From the NCBI GenBank assembly GCA_030407085.1, contig CM059586.1, positions 26,957,501-27,021,500 on the forward strand: a stretch of DNA of 64,000 nt, given 5' to 3'. Under the pieces are notes generated by a model. That model did no database searches, was not told the DNA's origin, and saw nothing but the letters and a program-made list of their open reading frames with translations. The stretch is from Trichopria drosophilae (taxonomy: Eukaryota; Arthropoda; Insecta; Hymenoptera; Diapriidae). This document shows, piece by piece, positions 32,345 to 41,980 of this stretch; positions within the stretch are counted from its first letter, which is position 1; the number at the start of each line of letters is the position of its first letter. Position numbers and translations under genes: made by a program.

Positions 32345-34075
32345 ATTCGAGATGTAGTGTAACTAATTCAATTAGTCACTAAAAACTACTTTTCAATTAG
32401 TAGTTTTCTACTCATTGTTAGTACCGGAGTTTTAATTCTCTAATTCAATTAGTAGAATCTGACTAATAATTAGTAGAGTATTACTAATTTATTTTAACAG
32501 AGCGATGTGCACCAAAAATTTATATTTTTAAAAATACATTATATTTTAGGAAATTGTTTTTTATTTATAATTATAAACAAGAGCTTATGCTATTTTTTAT
32601 AAAATATTAAATGTTTTTCATAAAAAGAAACCATTTGGTATATATTGATTTACATAATGTGTGAATTAGCGGCAATTTCTAAGATAGTGAATCACAATAT
32701 TCCAGCAAGTATATATAACATTCAGTTAACATCAAAGATACTTGAAGACAGGACTTTCAGGAATGCTCGTGTTCTAGGATAGTTTGAAACTTTAATGCTG
32801 CTAAACCATTAACTAATCCAAGACGAAAGTGTTTGTAAAACGTAAAAATAAGTAATACCAAAAGAGTTACACAGACATTAATATAATTTTGTCGTTAAAT
32901 ATTGAATTAATTAACAGGTTATTTAAGAATTAGATCTAGGAAATTATTGTCACGTTTATTTGTAATAATTCGTTTGTTGACTTCTACATCTTCTGTTATC
33001 TTCAGGATAATATCTGATCTGGGAAGTAGATCTTTATATTATACGTCTTTAATCATCTTAAAATGCTCCATTTTGTACTTTGATGTTCTTGAAAATCAAA
33101 GTTCTGTTACGAAACTGCAATAAACGAATTTTCGTGATAGTAAAAGTGCTCTAAAGACCATTAAGATAGAGAAATGTATTCTATTACGACCTATCAGACA
33201 GAGATGGCCGACTGTAAACTTCTGTCGTCCGTGGGATTGATCCTTCTGAGCTAGGGGCGGAAAACTTCTTCAAGTTTGAGGGCGCACTCGGCAGCTCGTT
33301 TTCTATGATCATATTGCATTCCTCACGATTCCAACTAAGTTAAATACTTGACGATATCATTTAACGGTCATTAAAAGATAAAATAAATTAGTGACCCTAT
33401 AAGTTGTAATATATTCCTATTACAATTTATTTGCAAATTAAATGAGAAATTTTGCACACTATAATCAGTTCATGTAATAAAATGCACATTTTGTTGTGAT
33501 TGAATTTAAGTATTTTTGTATAACTCTTTAGTTTTCTCATTTTATCTCACTTTACTTTGTCAGTACTAAGGTAATCTGACCAGCAAGCTCAGTAAAGTCA
33601 ACTTTGATGTTTGCCAAATATCGTCGAAGTATAAACTGCATCCAACAATAATCCACTGTCACCATCAATTACTGGAAAGTAAACGAGAAATCTGTTACTA
33701 AAGTTTTATAGTTTCCTGATCAATGAAGCAGATTTTACCCATTCATATTTAGTCTGTCATCTTAGCATACCTAGAAGTATTCGACGCATTTATTGATATT
33801 GAACATCAGAATATCAGAGTCCGCTAAAGTATTTTAATTAGTAGAAAAATATATCATTACGCTTTATTTTAAATTAGCAGATAAGTAAAAATTGTGGTTT
33901 AATTAGTTGAATTACGAGTGTCGATACTATTCTCTAAATATGAATGTGCGAAAAACTACTAATTTATTAATAACATTCCACTAATCGAAAGAAGAAATTG
34001 AATACTTAAGTTTAATAGAGTTGTTGATAAACTAGTAGTTTTTAATTAATTCAATAATATAATAATAATATAATT
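32345..34075. mobile_element. Large foldback with ATTAGTAGA-rich arms
   Basis: The arms at about 32345-32510 and 33830-34075 are built from AATTAGTAGA / CTACTAATT words and pair imperfectly: for example AACTACTTTTCAATTAGTAG on the left against AACTACTAGTTTATC reverse-read from the right, and AATTTATTTTAACAGAGCG against ATTTAAAATAAAGCG. The spacer of about 1.3 kb has no recognisable coding frame. It is old and diverged, and the boundaries are approximate. Confidence 0.5.
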
Positions 34076-34720
34076 AAGTCAGTTTAACTATTTTTTAGTA
34101 AGTTAATTTCTGGCAAATTTTCTGTTTGCTAAAAATATACGATTTTCAATTTGAAAATAGAATCTGTCGTATGCGGTACACGCATATTGCAGTAGTTCCA
34201 TTTTCTACCGCTAGTCGGGACTTTATTCATCCCAGCTTTGCATTTCTCGTTTCAGACTATTGATATCCATTCAATTTAAACAAAAATTGACTAGTTATAG
34301 AATCTCTTGGTTGCCGCCAATTTTGATATGTATTTTTATAAAGTTAGCATTCTGATGTATTCCTAGTACTGAAGAGATATGGAAAAGTAAGTTCTTTCAC
34401 ATTATCTTCATTTTTGTAAACCACAACTAGGTTAGGTTCAAATAAAATTAAATGTAATGGTCTTTCTCGAATAAGCCACATCTCTGATCGATAACATTTT
34501 AGCTTCCCTAAAAGTTGCGTTTCAATATTTATAATATATTTGGGTAAGGTGAAACTGATAAAATGTTTAATTAATTAATTTGGTAGATTTACTAATATAA
34601 TTCGAAGTTTACTACTGCTTGATAATGACCTATTATTTTTTCGGATAAAATTGTCGCCTCAGTTGCTCCAAAAATGTCGCTGGGGGAATGTGGCTGGGTT
34701 TTCTGCATTTTTTTAAGATC
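34076..34720. other. No gene seen; left flank of the BEL insertion
   Basis: A+T-rich flank up to the target site of the retrotransposon. TAGGTTAGGTTCAA at about 34430 is a word common in insect DNA but is not an array. Confidence 0.5.
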
Positions 34721-34725
34721 TAGAT
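34721..34725. repeat. Target-site duplication TAGAT (left)
   Basis: TAGAT directly precedes the left LTR and is repeated at 41976-41980 right after the other LTR. A duplication of 4-6 bp is usual for BEL/Pao integrases. Confidence 0.9.
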
Positions 34726-35032
34726 TGTTAAGTTTGCGAGACAATTCTCCCAGAATGTCTTAGGAGCAGGCGTCTCGGCGAGGTTGAAAAAAGATGAACC
34801 GCTCGCTAATTTTTTCAGTCTTGTATTTGGCCAGTGCAAATTTACATTAAAATTTTACGCTACGGTGACCTATTATTTCGTGCCGATAGTTTATAAGTTT
34901 TCGACAGACTGACTCCTCGACGCATGAAAGGAACCACATAGCACACGCGAACCTTCCCGAATCTTCCCGACAATTTAATTCGAAAAACACATACATACTT
35001 CGAAATTATTAGCGCGATTATAAAACTGTACA
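34726..35032 (-). repeat. 3' LTR of the BEL/Pao element
   Basis: 307 bp. In element orientation it starts TGTACAGTTTTATAATCGCG and ends CTCGCAAACTTAACA, with TGT...ACA ends. It appears identical to the copy at 41669-41975. It should supply the RNA 3' end, though I see no canonical AATAAA in the sense strand. Confidence 0.97.
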
Positions 35033-35043
35033 CCGCCCGCCTT
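35033..35043 (-). other. Polypurine tract
   Basis: In element orientation AAGGCGGGCGG lies immediately before the 3' LTR. This is where plus-strand DNA synthesis is primed in LTR retrotransposons. It is G-rich, as is common in BEL elements. Confidence 0.85.
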
Positions 35044-35319
35044 GAAAGGATCTACTTTCAATTAAACATATCATGAATGTGGCACAAGTGGAAGCCTATA
35101 GTTTGAATAACTTTAGATACTCGCTTACGCAAATCGATTATACTAGTACTTAATGCTTGTACAATTTGTAGAGCCTTCAGAATTATGGATTCTTGTCCAG
35201 CATCCTAACTCACGCAAACGCAAAAAATGCAGTGAAACGTCCTGAAGGACACACGATTTCTAACTAAATAAGTGAACTCGCTTATGCGAAATGTCGTTCC
35301 CGAAAACTAGTAGTTCCAT

Positions 35320-38300
35320 TTACATTGTATCACATGGAACCTTTTCTTTGCTAGACAATGGCAAAATTGCCAATTTATTATACGGACGAGTTAAAATGCC
35401 TTTATTCGTTCTTACATCAGCCGATCGCGTTTCATTATCTGCACCAGTGTGCAAAGATTCTATTCGTCCCATCAACCATTGATATGGACTTAAACCTTGT
35501 TTTTTTATTAAAACTAATTGCCCTACTTCTAATCGCGTACCTTTGTTTTGTTTCCACTTGTGCCTTTCTTGTAAATTGTTCAGGTATTCCAAACTCCATC
35601 TTTTCCAGAAATGCTGCCTTAACTGCTCAACCCTTTGCCATCGCGTCAAAACATTTTCGTTCTCAAATTCTAAATTGGCACAGGGAAAGCTGTTTAATGC
35701 ATCACCTATTAAAAAATGTCCAGGCGTGAGCGCTGACAAATCGTTTGGATCGTTAGACAAGGGTGTAATGGGTCGCGAATTCAATATCGACTCGATTTCG
35801 CAAAATAGAGTGGTCAGCTCTTCAAAAGTTAAAGCAGCATTTCCGATTATGCGTCGCATATGTAGTTTGGCTGATTTGACGGCAGCTTCCCAAATTCCTC
35901 CAAAATGTGGTGCATTGGGAGGAATAAAGTTCCACGAAATTTGAGACTCTTTAAAATAATCATTTAATTTTTTCTGACATTGATCCGTGTTAAAAAATTC
36001 GAAAAACTCCTTAAGATCGTTATTGGCTCCAACAAACACCGTTCCATTATCAGAATTCATCGAAACTACCTTTCCTCGTCGAGAAATAAACCTTTTAAAT
36101 GCAGCCAAAAAGGCTTCAGACGTCAAATCGCTTACAAGCTCAAGGTGCACCGCTTTAGTTGCGAAACATACAAACACTGATAAGTACACCTTGGACCTAC
36201 GAGCGTTTCGACGTTTTCCTTCTTTTATCCAAAAAGGTCCTGCATAGTCGACTCCTGTGTGGGAAAATGGACGAGATGTTGTCACTCTCGAAGTAGGGAG
36301 CTGGCCCATAATAACTTCGGAAATGACGGGATTGCACTTAAAACACCTCACGCAATTCCTAATAATTTTTCTGACTATGGATTTGGCAGATATTGGCCAA
36401 AATTGCTGACGAACAGATGAAATTGTCAGTTGCACACCTGAATGGAAATTTTTGGCGTGCTCATGTTCGATTATTAGCTGTGTTAGTCGATGTTGTTTAG
36501 GTAATAAAATCTGATGCTTGGCTGGATAGGAAGTATTGGAGTTCCTAAGTCGACCACCGACTCTCATCAACCCCTCATCGTCCAAAAATGGAGATAACGA
36601 CAGCAATTTACTGCGAGCATCGAGACCTCTCCCTTTCGACAGTGAATTTACCTCTGAAGGAAAGGTTGCTCCCTGTACTATCTTGCACAACTCATGGAGA
36701 GCGTTCTGGATTTCGCAAGGTGATAGTTCCAGATCTTGTGGTCTGAATGCGGTTTTTAACGCTTTAATGAATCGAATAGAATATGCGAAAATCCGACATA
36801 TTTTGTTTAGATTTGAGAATCTATTGATTAATTCCATAACCCTATCTGTGGACTCGAATGCAACCAATGTAACGACCTTGCGTTCTTCAAGCATGTTCTC
36901 GACTGCTTCAAACGTTCCATCTGGCCATGAATTTCTCGGAGATCCAAGCCAGGATGGTCCATGCCACCACAGTTCAGAATTGATCATTTCGTGTGGTTCC
37001 ATACCACGCGATATGATGTCCGCAGGATTTTCCTGCGAAATAACATGATTCCAATCTGAAATATTGGTTAGTCTTTGGATTTCCCCAATACGATTCGAAA
37101 CGAATACCGAAAACCGTTTAGATCGCGCTGCTATCCAGTTAAGGGCAATCGTCGAATCAGTCCAGAGAAATTTTTGAGAACAAACAAATCCCAATGACCT
37201 TTCGACCTTGTCAATCAACTGCGCCAGTAAAACGCATGCAGACAATTCAAGCCGAGGAATTGAGGCGCTTTTCAAGGGAGCGACGCGTGACTTTGAGCAT
37301 AACAGCTCAACCTTTACGTCGTTTTCAGAAATCTGTGATCGAACGTATACGCACGCACCATACGCCTTTTGACTGGCGTCGCAGAAACCATGCAACTGCA
37401 ATTTTGATGATTCTGAAATGCCCTTTACACATCGGGGAATTCGAATATTATTTAAGGATGCAAGTTGATCCCTGAAACGAGACCAAGTTGTGAAAATATG
37501 AGTCGGTACCGATGCATCCCAATCAATTCCCAATGTCCATAGCTCTTGTATGATCAACTTGGCAATCACCGTAATCGGACTGATTAAACCCAAGGGATCA
37601 AATATTTTAGCGATCGTTGATAAAATTGTTCGTTTGTTGATTTTTATGTCTGACTCCGCGTGATCGAATTTAAAATGAAACGAGTCATTCAGAGATTGCC
37701 ATCGAAGGCCTAAAATACGTGAATCGCCCTCTTTATCAAATTCCAAAATACGTTCTTCATTCTTCATTGAATCGTCATAATTAAATGTCCATTTATCCAG
37801 CTCAAAGCATCCCTTGGCCAATAAGTTGATTACTTCTTGCCGTATTGCTTCCACTTCATTTATCGAATCTGCACCAGTTAAAATATCGTCGACGTAACAA
37901 TCTCGGATTATATGTCGAGATCCTAAGGGAAAATTTGACGCTTCTAATTCGGCTAAATATTGAATTGTCTTTATTGACAGGTATGAAGCTGGGGACATAC
38001 CGTAAGTCACTGTTATAAGTTCGCATGTCTCCACTTCATCACTTGGATTTTCTCGCCAAAATATTCGTTGCAACCCTGTCTGCGTCTCGTGAACGGATAT
38101 TTGGCGGTAGATTTTTTTAATGTCGGCTGTGAACACATAAATAAATGTACGAAATCGCAACAAAATCGATGTTAGATCATCCTGAATTGTCGGTCCTGTG
38201 AACAGCGCGTCGTTTAAAGAAACTCCACTTGAACTTTTTGCCGAAGCGTCAAAGACTACCCTAAGTTTCTTTGTGTGACCAGATTTTTGGATTATGCCAT

Positions 38301-40140
38301 GATGGGGCAAATAAAACGTCGAGAGCGAAGTCGAAGCATTTTCATCAATAGGGCGCATGTGATTTAAATTGAGATATTGTTTCATAAACTGCGTATATTG
38401 TAGTTTAAATTGAGGATCGCGTTGAAATCTACGTTCCAAACTATAGAACCGTTTCAATGCTGTTGTCCTGGAATCACCGATTAAAGTTAGTTGCTCAATT
38501 TTACAGGGTAATTTAACGATAAATCGCCCCGATGCATCACGCGTTGTATTTTCCATGAAATGTTTTTCACAGAATTGCTCATCAGATGAATAAGGATTTC
38601 TGACAACAGATATGCTATCAAATTCCCAGAACCTAGTCAGTTGGTTGTCAAGATCGGCGTTAGTGACAGCCAAATGAAAACTTTTAACTTTCTTGACAGG
38701 TTCCGAACAATTTGCGAATCTGCCAGCTAACACCCAACCTAAATGGGTTTTCTGTAATACCGGATGATGCATCGACGCTTTTATCTGTCCCACGCAAATG
38801 AGCCTCCAAAATAAATCAGCACCAATCAAAACGTCAATTTCGGCAGGTCGATAATATTTAGGATCAGCAAGCTTTAGATTGTGTGGGATTCTTACATCGA
38901 TGGGATTAATGGGAATTGATGGAAACCTTTCCGAAATTAAATCTGTTACGATGCAGTCGATTTCAGCCGAGAAAGAATTTATGCATGACTGTAGCCTAAT
39001 TTTTACACTCTCGTTTGCGAATGTACCAGTCTTCCCTATTCCTGAGACTAGAACATCAATATATTTCGTTTGGAGAGCCAGTGCATCTACAACCGTGCGT
39101 GTTATGAGATTGGCTTGCGAGCCGCAATCAAGTAAAGCGCGACAAGTTTTCCAAATGCCTCCACCATCTAAGACCTGAACGATTGCAGTCGAAAGCATTA
39201 CGTAACTGCCGTGAATTGAAGCGTGATTTACAATCGCGGATGCTTGAGCTGAGTCTCCAGATTGTACCTCGTTATTGAGGTCCTTACGAAAATTCCTTGT
39301 TTCACGAGAAGACGAAAGGTGTAATATCGAATTGTGTTTTGATCCGCAATATTTACAAACTCCCGATTGACAAGCAGACGCAGCGTGATTACCGGCTCGT
39401 AGACAATTCACACACAATTTACGTTCCTTTACCTCCTTAATACGTGATGGAATTGGGAGTTTAAGCAATTCCTTGCAAAAATATGTAGGATGGTCTCCCT
39501 TACAAAAGCCGCATCTAATATGAAAGGTCGCGACGTGTGATAGCGTGTGCCTTGTACGAGCTTGATTATGAGCATTTGATCGAGGGACGTTTGTTATGGG
39601 TTTGTTAGATATCTCTAATGTTTGATATTTGTGGGTTATAAACTCCAATAGTTGTGATAAAGTGGGTAGTTCATTTCCCTTTAGAGATGACTGCCACTCT
39701 CGGGAAGTAACGGAATCTAATTTTGATGAGAGAACATAAACTAATACGTCATCCCATTGGTCGACTGAACGTTTCAGCGACGCCAGCGCTCTGACATGTT
39801 TTTTTGTTTGATCCGCTATCTCTCGTAAATCTGAACAGTTTTCTTTCGTCATACTCGGCAAGCTTAAAATTTCGCGAATGTGAGTTTGGACAATTATCCT
39901 ATTATTGTCATATCGTTTTTGAAGAAGTTTCCATGCTTCACTATAATTATTATCAGATAGTTCTAACGAATGAATCACGGATGCAGCATCGCCCTTTAAC
40001 GATGCGTGGAGGTACTGGAATTTTTGAACGTTACTCAATGAACTATTTCCATGGATTACCGAGACAAAGATGTTGTGAAAAGGGAGCCAATCTTCGTACT
40101 TTCCAGAGAAAGTCGGAAGATTTAACTTAAGGAGTCGCAT
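35320..40140 (-). CDS. BEL/Pao gag-pol polyprotein (long open part)
   Basis: 1606 codons from the first ATG after the in-frame stop. Gag (DUF1759-like) occupies about 1-180, and three zinc knuckles follow: C210-C213-H217-C222, C243-C246-H252-C257 and C262-C265-H269-H274. The aspartic protease is at LLDCGSQANLI (D338), with Cys where Ser or Thr is usual. RT has FTADIKKIYRQI (D673) and YVDD at 749-752 (37896-37885). RNase H has D921, E965 and D995. The integrase zinc site is H1228/H1233/C1263/C1266, and its core is D1298, D1364 and E1418. The C-terminal BEL domain (DUF5641-like, VGQLVLIKKQGL) is at about 1538-1595. Every catalytic residue I looked for is present. The natural start is probably 127 codons upstream. 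Confidence 0.96.
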   Translation of the reverse strand: MRLLKLNLPTFSGKYEDWLPFHNIFVSVIHGNSSLSNVQKFQYLHASLKGDAASVIHSLELSDNNYSEAWKLLQKRYDNNRIIVQTHIREILSLPSMTKENCSDLREIADQTKKHVRALASLKRSVDQWDDVLVYVLSSKLDSVTSREWQSSLKGNELPTLSQLLEFITHKYQTLEISNKPITNVPRSNAHNQARTRHTLSHVATFHIRCGFCKGDHPTYFCKELLKLPIPSRIKEVKERKLCVNCLRAGNHAASACQSGVCKYCGSKHNSILHLSSSRETRNFRKDLNNEVQSGDSAQASAIVNHASIHGSYVMLSTAIVQVLDGGGIWKTCRALLDCGSQANLITRTVVDALALQTKYIDVLVSGIGKTGTFANESVKIRLQSCINSFSAEIDCIVTDLISERFPSIPINPIDVRIPHNLKLADPKYYRPAEIDVLIGADLFWRLICVGQIKASMHHPVLQKTHLGWVLAGRFANCSEPVKKVKSFHLAVTNADLDNQLTRFWEFDSISVVRNPYSSDEQFCEKHFMENTTRDASGRFIVKLPCKIEQLTLIGDSRTTALKRFYSLERRFQRDPQFKLQYTQFMKQYLNLNHMRPIDENASTSLSTFYLPHHGIIQKSGHTKKLRVVFDASAKSSSGVSLNDALFTGPTIQDDLTSILLRFRTFIYVFTADIKKIYRQISVHETQTGLQRIFWRENPSDEVETCELITVTYGMSPASYLSIKTIQYLAELEASNFPLGSRHIIRDCYVDDILTGADSINEVEAIRQEVINLLAKGCFELDKWTFNYDDSMKNEERILEFDKEGDSRILGLRWQSLNDSFHFKFDHAESDIKINKRTILSTIAKIFDPLGLISPITVIAKLIIQELWTLGIDWDASVPTHIFTTWSRFRDQLASLNNIRIPRCVKGISESSKLQLHGFCDASQKAYGACVYVRSQISENDVKVELLCSKSRVAPLKSASIPRLELSACVLLAQLIDKVERSLGFVCSQKFLWTDSTIALNWIAARSKRFSVFVSNRIGEIQRLTNISDWNHVISQENPADIISRGMEPHEMINSELWWHGPSWLGSPRNSWPDGTFEAVENMLEERKVVTLVAFESTDRVMELINRFSNLNKICRIFAYSIRFIKALKTAFRPQDLELSPCEIQNALHELCKIVQGATFPSEVNSLSKGRGLDARSKLLSLSPFLDDEGLMRVGGRLRNSNTSYPAKHQILLPKQHRLTQLIIEHEHAKNFHSGVQLTISSVRQQFWPISAKSIVRKIIRNCVRCFKCNPVISEVIMGQLPTSRVTTSRPFSHTGVDYAGPFWIKEGKRRNARRSKVYLSVFVCFATKAVHLELVSDLTSEAFLAAFKRFISRRGKVVSMNSDNGTVFVGANNDLKEFFEFFNTDQCQKKLNDYFKESQISWNFIPPNAPHFGGIWEAAVKSAKLHMRRIIGNAALTFEELTTLFCEIESILNSRPITPLSNDPNDLSALTPGHFLIGDALNSFPCANLEFENENVLTRWQRVEQLRQHFWKRWSLEYLNNLQERHKWKQNKGTRLEVGQLVLIKKQGLSPYQWLMGRIESLHTGADNETRSADVRTNKGILTRPYNKLAILPLSSKEKVPCDTM

Positions 40141-40521
40141 ATGCAGTGCCTGATCGCGATTTTCTTCATTACTTGAGTCGTTTCGATTGTCGGTATTTGT
40201 GTTTGAGAGCGCGGGCGAATTTAAATTTCTTATATAGGAAGAATTTAAAATATTGCGTATTTTGCCAGATAACGCAAAATAATGAGTTTCGAATGAGTCT
40301 CTGTCAGATTCCTCGCCAGGTACTAAAGCCTCGAGTTTGCTTTGAATCGCGTCGTATTCCTCCCAATACTTTTCTAATTTTGTTTTACGCTCTAATAACT
40401 ACGCTAACTGATCGGGTGCCTGTACATTCATGGTTTCTACCCAGTTTTTTGTACGCGTGCATGCTGCTTTAATTGTTCTGCGACGAGTTTTTGAAATTTC
40501 TATTTCATTGGCAGTATCCAT
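40141..40521 (-). pseudogene. N-terminal gag segment, interrupted by TAG
   Basis: An ATG at 40521-40519 opens a frame (MDTANEIEISKTRRRTIK...) in phase with the long gag-pol frame. It is closed by TAG at 40401-40399, codon 41, and then stays open into the ATG at 40140. Its length, charge and the KYWEEYDAIQ-type helix are what I expect of the coiled Gag N-terminus of BEL/Pao elements. So the original polyprotein would be about 1733 codons. Either this copy is defective in Gag, or translation starts downstream or reads through. Confidence 0.85.
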
Positions 40522-41640
40522 AATTAAAATATTGATTGCAAAATATTCAACGAATTTGAATGTTTCTATTTAGAATAATTCGAATCTGAGTGAAACGATG
40601 CAATGCAAGACAGATCCGTTCCTTATACAAACGGTAAAATAGAAATAATTACGAAATGAATCGACTTTAGACAATTATAATTAAATCAATAAAATTTTTA
40701 ATTATTTGTCAAATTGATAAAAAAAATAAAAAAATAATAATTTTAATTTGAACTAAATTTAATCATAAATAATTCGAAGAAAATAATTCTATGAATAAAT
40801 ACGAAGCCGCGTGAAATTACAATCGAAGTATTTGAAAATACCAAACGGAAATAAATACAAATTATAATAGATTTTATTTTGATTTAATATCGCTGACCGT
40901 TTACGCCGATGTGTATGTGTGTGCCTCTTGATTGGGCCGTCTTCCGAAGCCGTTGTGTTGATTTGAAACCTTGTTGATGAACTTGAAAATAACACCTTTT
41001 GTCCGTCTTGTTTTGTCGAAACGTTCCCCAATAGATTTTCCGAATTTGTTTAATTTCGATGATGAACTTCTTGGAATTCACTTTAATTTGCTATGTTTTT
41101 GAATTGATGACTGTTGATATACCAATTATTGCGGAAATTTTAAATTCCTTGTCTCTCTTGTTGAAATGTGAGCATATTTTTTACTCAATTGAATGATTTT
41201 ATTTGTGCTATTGACAATGTGTTTAAAATTGTTTGGAGTTGCTTTAATTGCAAAAAATAATGCGTCTTGATTCTTGAATCTGATAATTTGAACTAGCACA
41301 AATTTATAATGTTGAAATTGTCTTGTTTTAAAATTAATAAATATTGCATTACTATGCCATTCAATTGGCGTGAATGCTCTTGTCCAATGTTTCCGTGTAT
41401 ACTTGCCACTAGCGTGACGCGTAAAAATAATAAGAAAATGTGTCTGTCGAAATAATGTTCGGTTTAAAAATCGTGAATATCAAATTGATATAAAAATCGC
41501 ACACGAAATGAACTTAATTGGTCACGATCACCGTAAAATGCGCACTTGAATGAACTTGAATTTTGAAATTCACACCGAAAACTTGCCACGTGTAGAAAAT
41601 GGCGTCGCGTGAATTTTCCGTTGCAAAGGCACTTTGTGAA
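40522..41640 (-). other. Untranslated leader of the BEL element
   Basis: About 1.1 kb between the primer site and the gag ATG. It probably holds packaging signals. Two short frames lie on the sense strand: 41661-41464, starting inside the primer site, and 41031-40789. Neither has a known motif. Upstream ATGs would hinder scanning ribosomes, so a spliced leader or internal initiation is conceivable. Confidence 0.6.
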
Positions 41641-41660
41641 ATCCGGATGACGAAGGACCA
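41641..41660 (-). other. Primer-binding site, tRNA-Tyr type
   Basis: In element orientation TGGTCCTTCG lies 8 nt after the 5' LTR and is perfectly complementary to the 3' end of insect tRNA-Tyr (CGAAGGA plus CCA). CCGGAT then follows, but after TCAT instead of the expected AG, so the pairing is broken by a 2-nt insertion or bulge. tRNA-Tyr priming is common among insect BEL elements. Confidence 0.8.
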
Positions 41661-41668
41661 TAAAACTA

Positions 41669-41975
41669 TGTTAAGTTTGCGAGACAATTCTCCCAGAATG
41701 TCTTAGGAGCAGGCGTCTCGGCGAGGTTGAAAAAAGATGAACCGCTCGCTAATTTTTTCAGTCTTGTATTTGGCCAGTGCAAATTTACATTAAAATTTTA
41801 CGCTACGGTGACCTATTATTTCGTGCCGATAGTTTATAAGTTTTCGACAGACTGACTCCTCGACGCATGAAAGGAACCACATAGCACACGCGAACCTTCC
41901 CGAATCTTCCCGACAATTTAATTCGAAAAACACATACATACTTCGAAATTATTAGCGCGATTATAAAACTGTACA
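41669..41975 (-). repeat. 5' LTR of the BEL/Pao element
   Basis: 307 bp, reading as identical to the LTR at 34726-35032. It carries the promoter for the element's RNA. No difference between copies means little time since insertion, because the two LTRs start identical at reverse transcription. Confidence 0.97.
41850..41855 (-). promoter_or_regulatory. Initiator-like TCAGTC in the 5' LTR
   Basis: On the sense strand GAGTCAGTCTGTCG matches the arthropod initiator TCAKTY. A GGCACGA about 28 nt downstream loosely resembles a downstream promoter element. No TATA box stands at -30. Transcription starting here would define the U3/R boundary. The site is inferred from the motif only. Confidence 0.45.
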
Positions 41976-41980
41976 TAGAT
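41976..41980. repeat. Target-site duplication TAGAT (right)
   Basis: Matches 34721-34725, confirming that the two LTRs bound one insertion event. Confidence 0.9.

Larger units (their letters stand above)
34726..41975 (-). mobile_element. Complete BEL/Pao LTR retrotransposon
   Basis: A 7250-bp element on the minus strand: 5' LTR 41975-41669, tRNA-Tyr-type primer site, leader of about 1.1 kb, a single gag-pol frame (40521-35320), about 290 bp of 3' untranslated sequence with a purine tract, and 3' LTR 35032-34726. A 5-bp TAGAT duplication flanks it. By eye the two LTRs have no difference over 307 bp, so the insertion is recent. The domain order Gag, PR, RT, RNase H, IN and the YVDD catalytic box fit BEL/Pao, not Gypsy or Copia. 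There is no env-like frame. The only lesion I see is one in-frame stop near the start of gag. Confidence 0.97.

Noticed and set aside
35358..37475. Several plus-strand open frames of 66-170 codons inside the retrotransposon
   Set aside because: They lie opposite the long minus-strand gag-pol frame and have no motifs; they are antisense shadows.
41464..41661. Small protein gene starting at the primer-binding site of the BEL element
   Set aside because: The ATG is part of the primer site and the product has no known motif; it is most likely a chance upstream frame.
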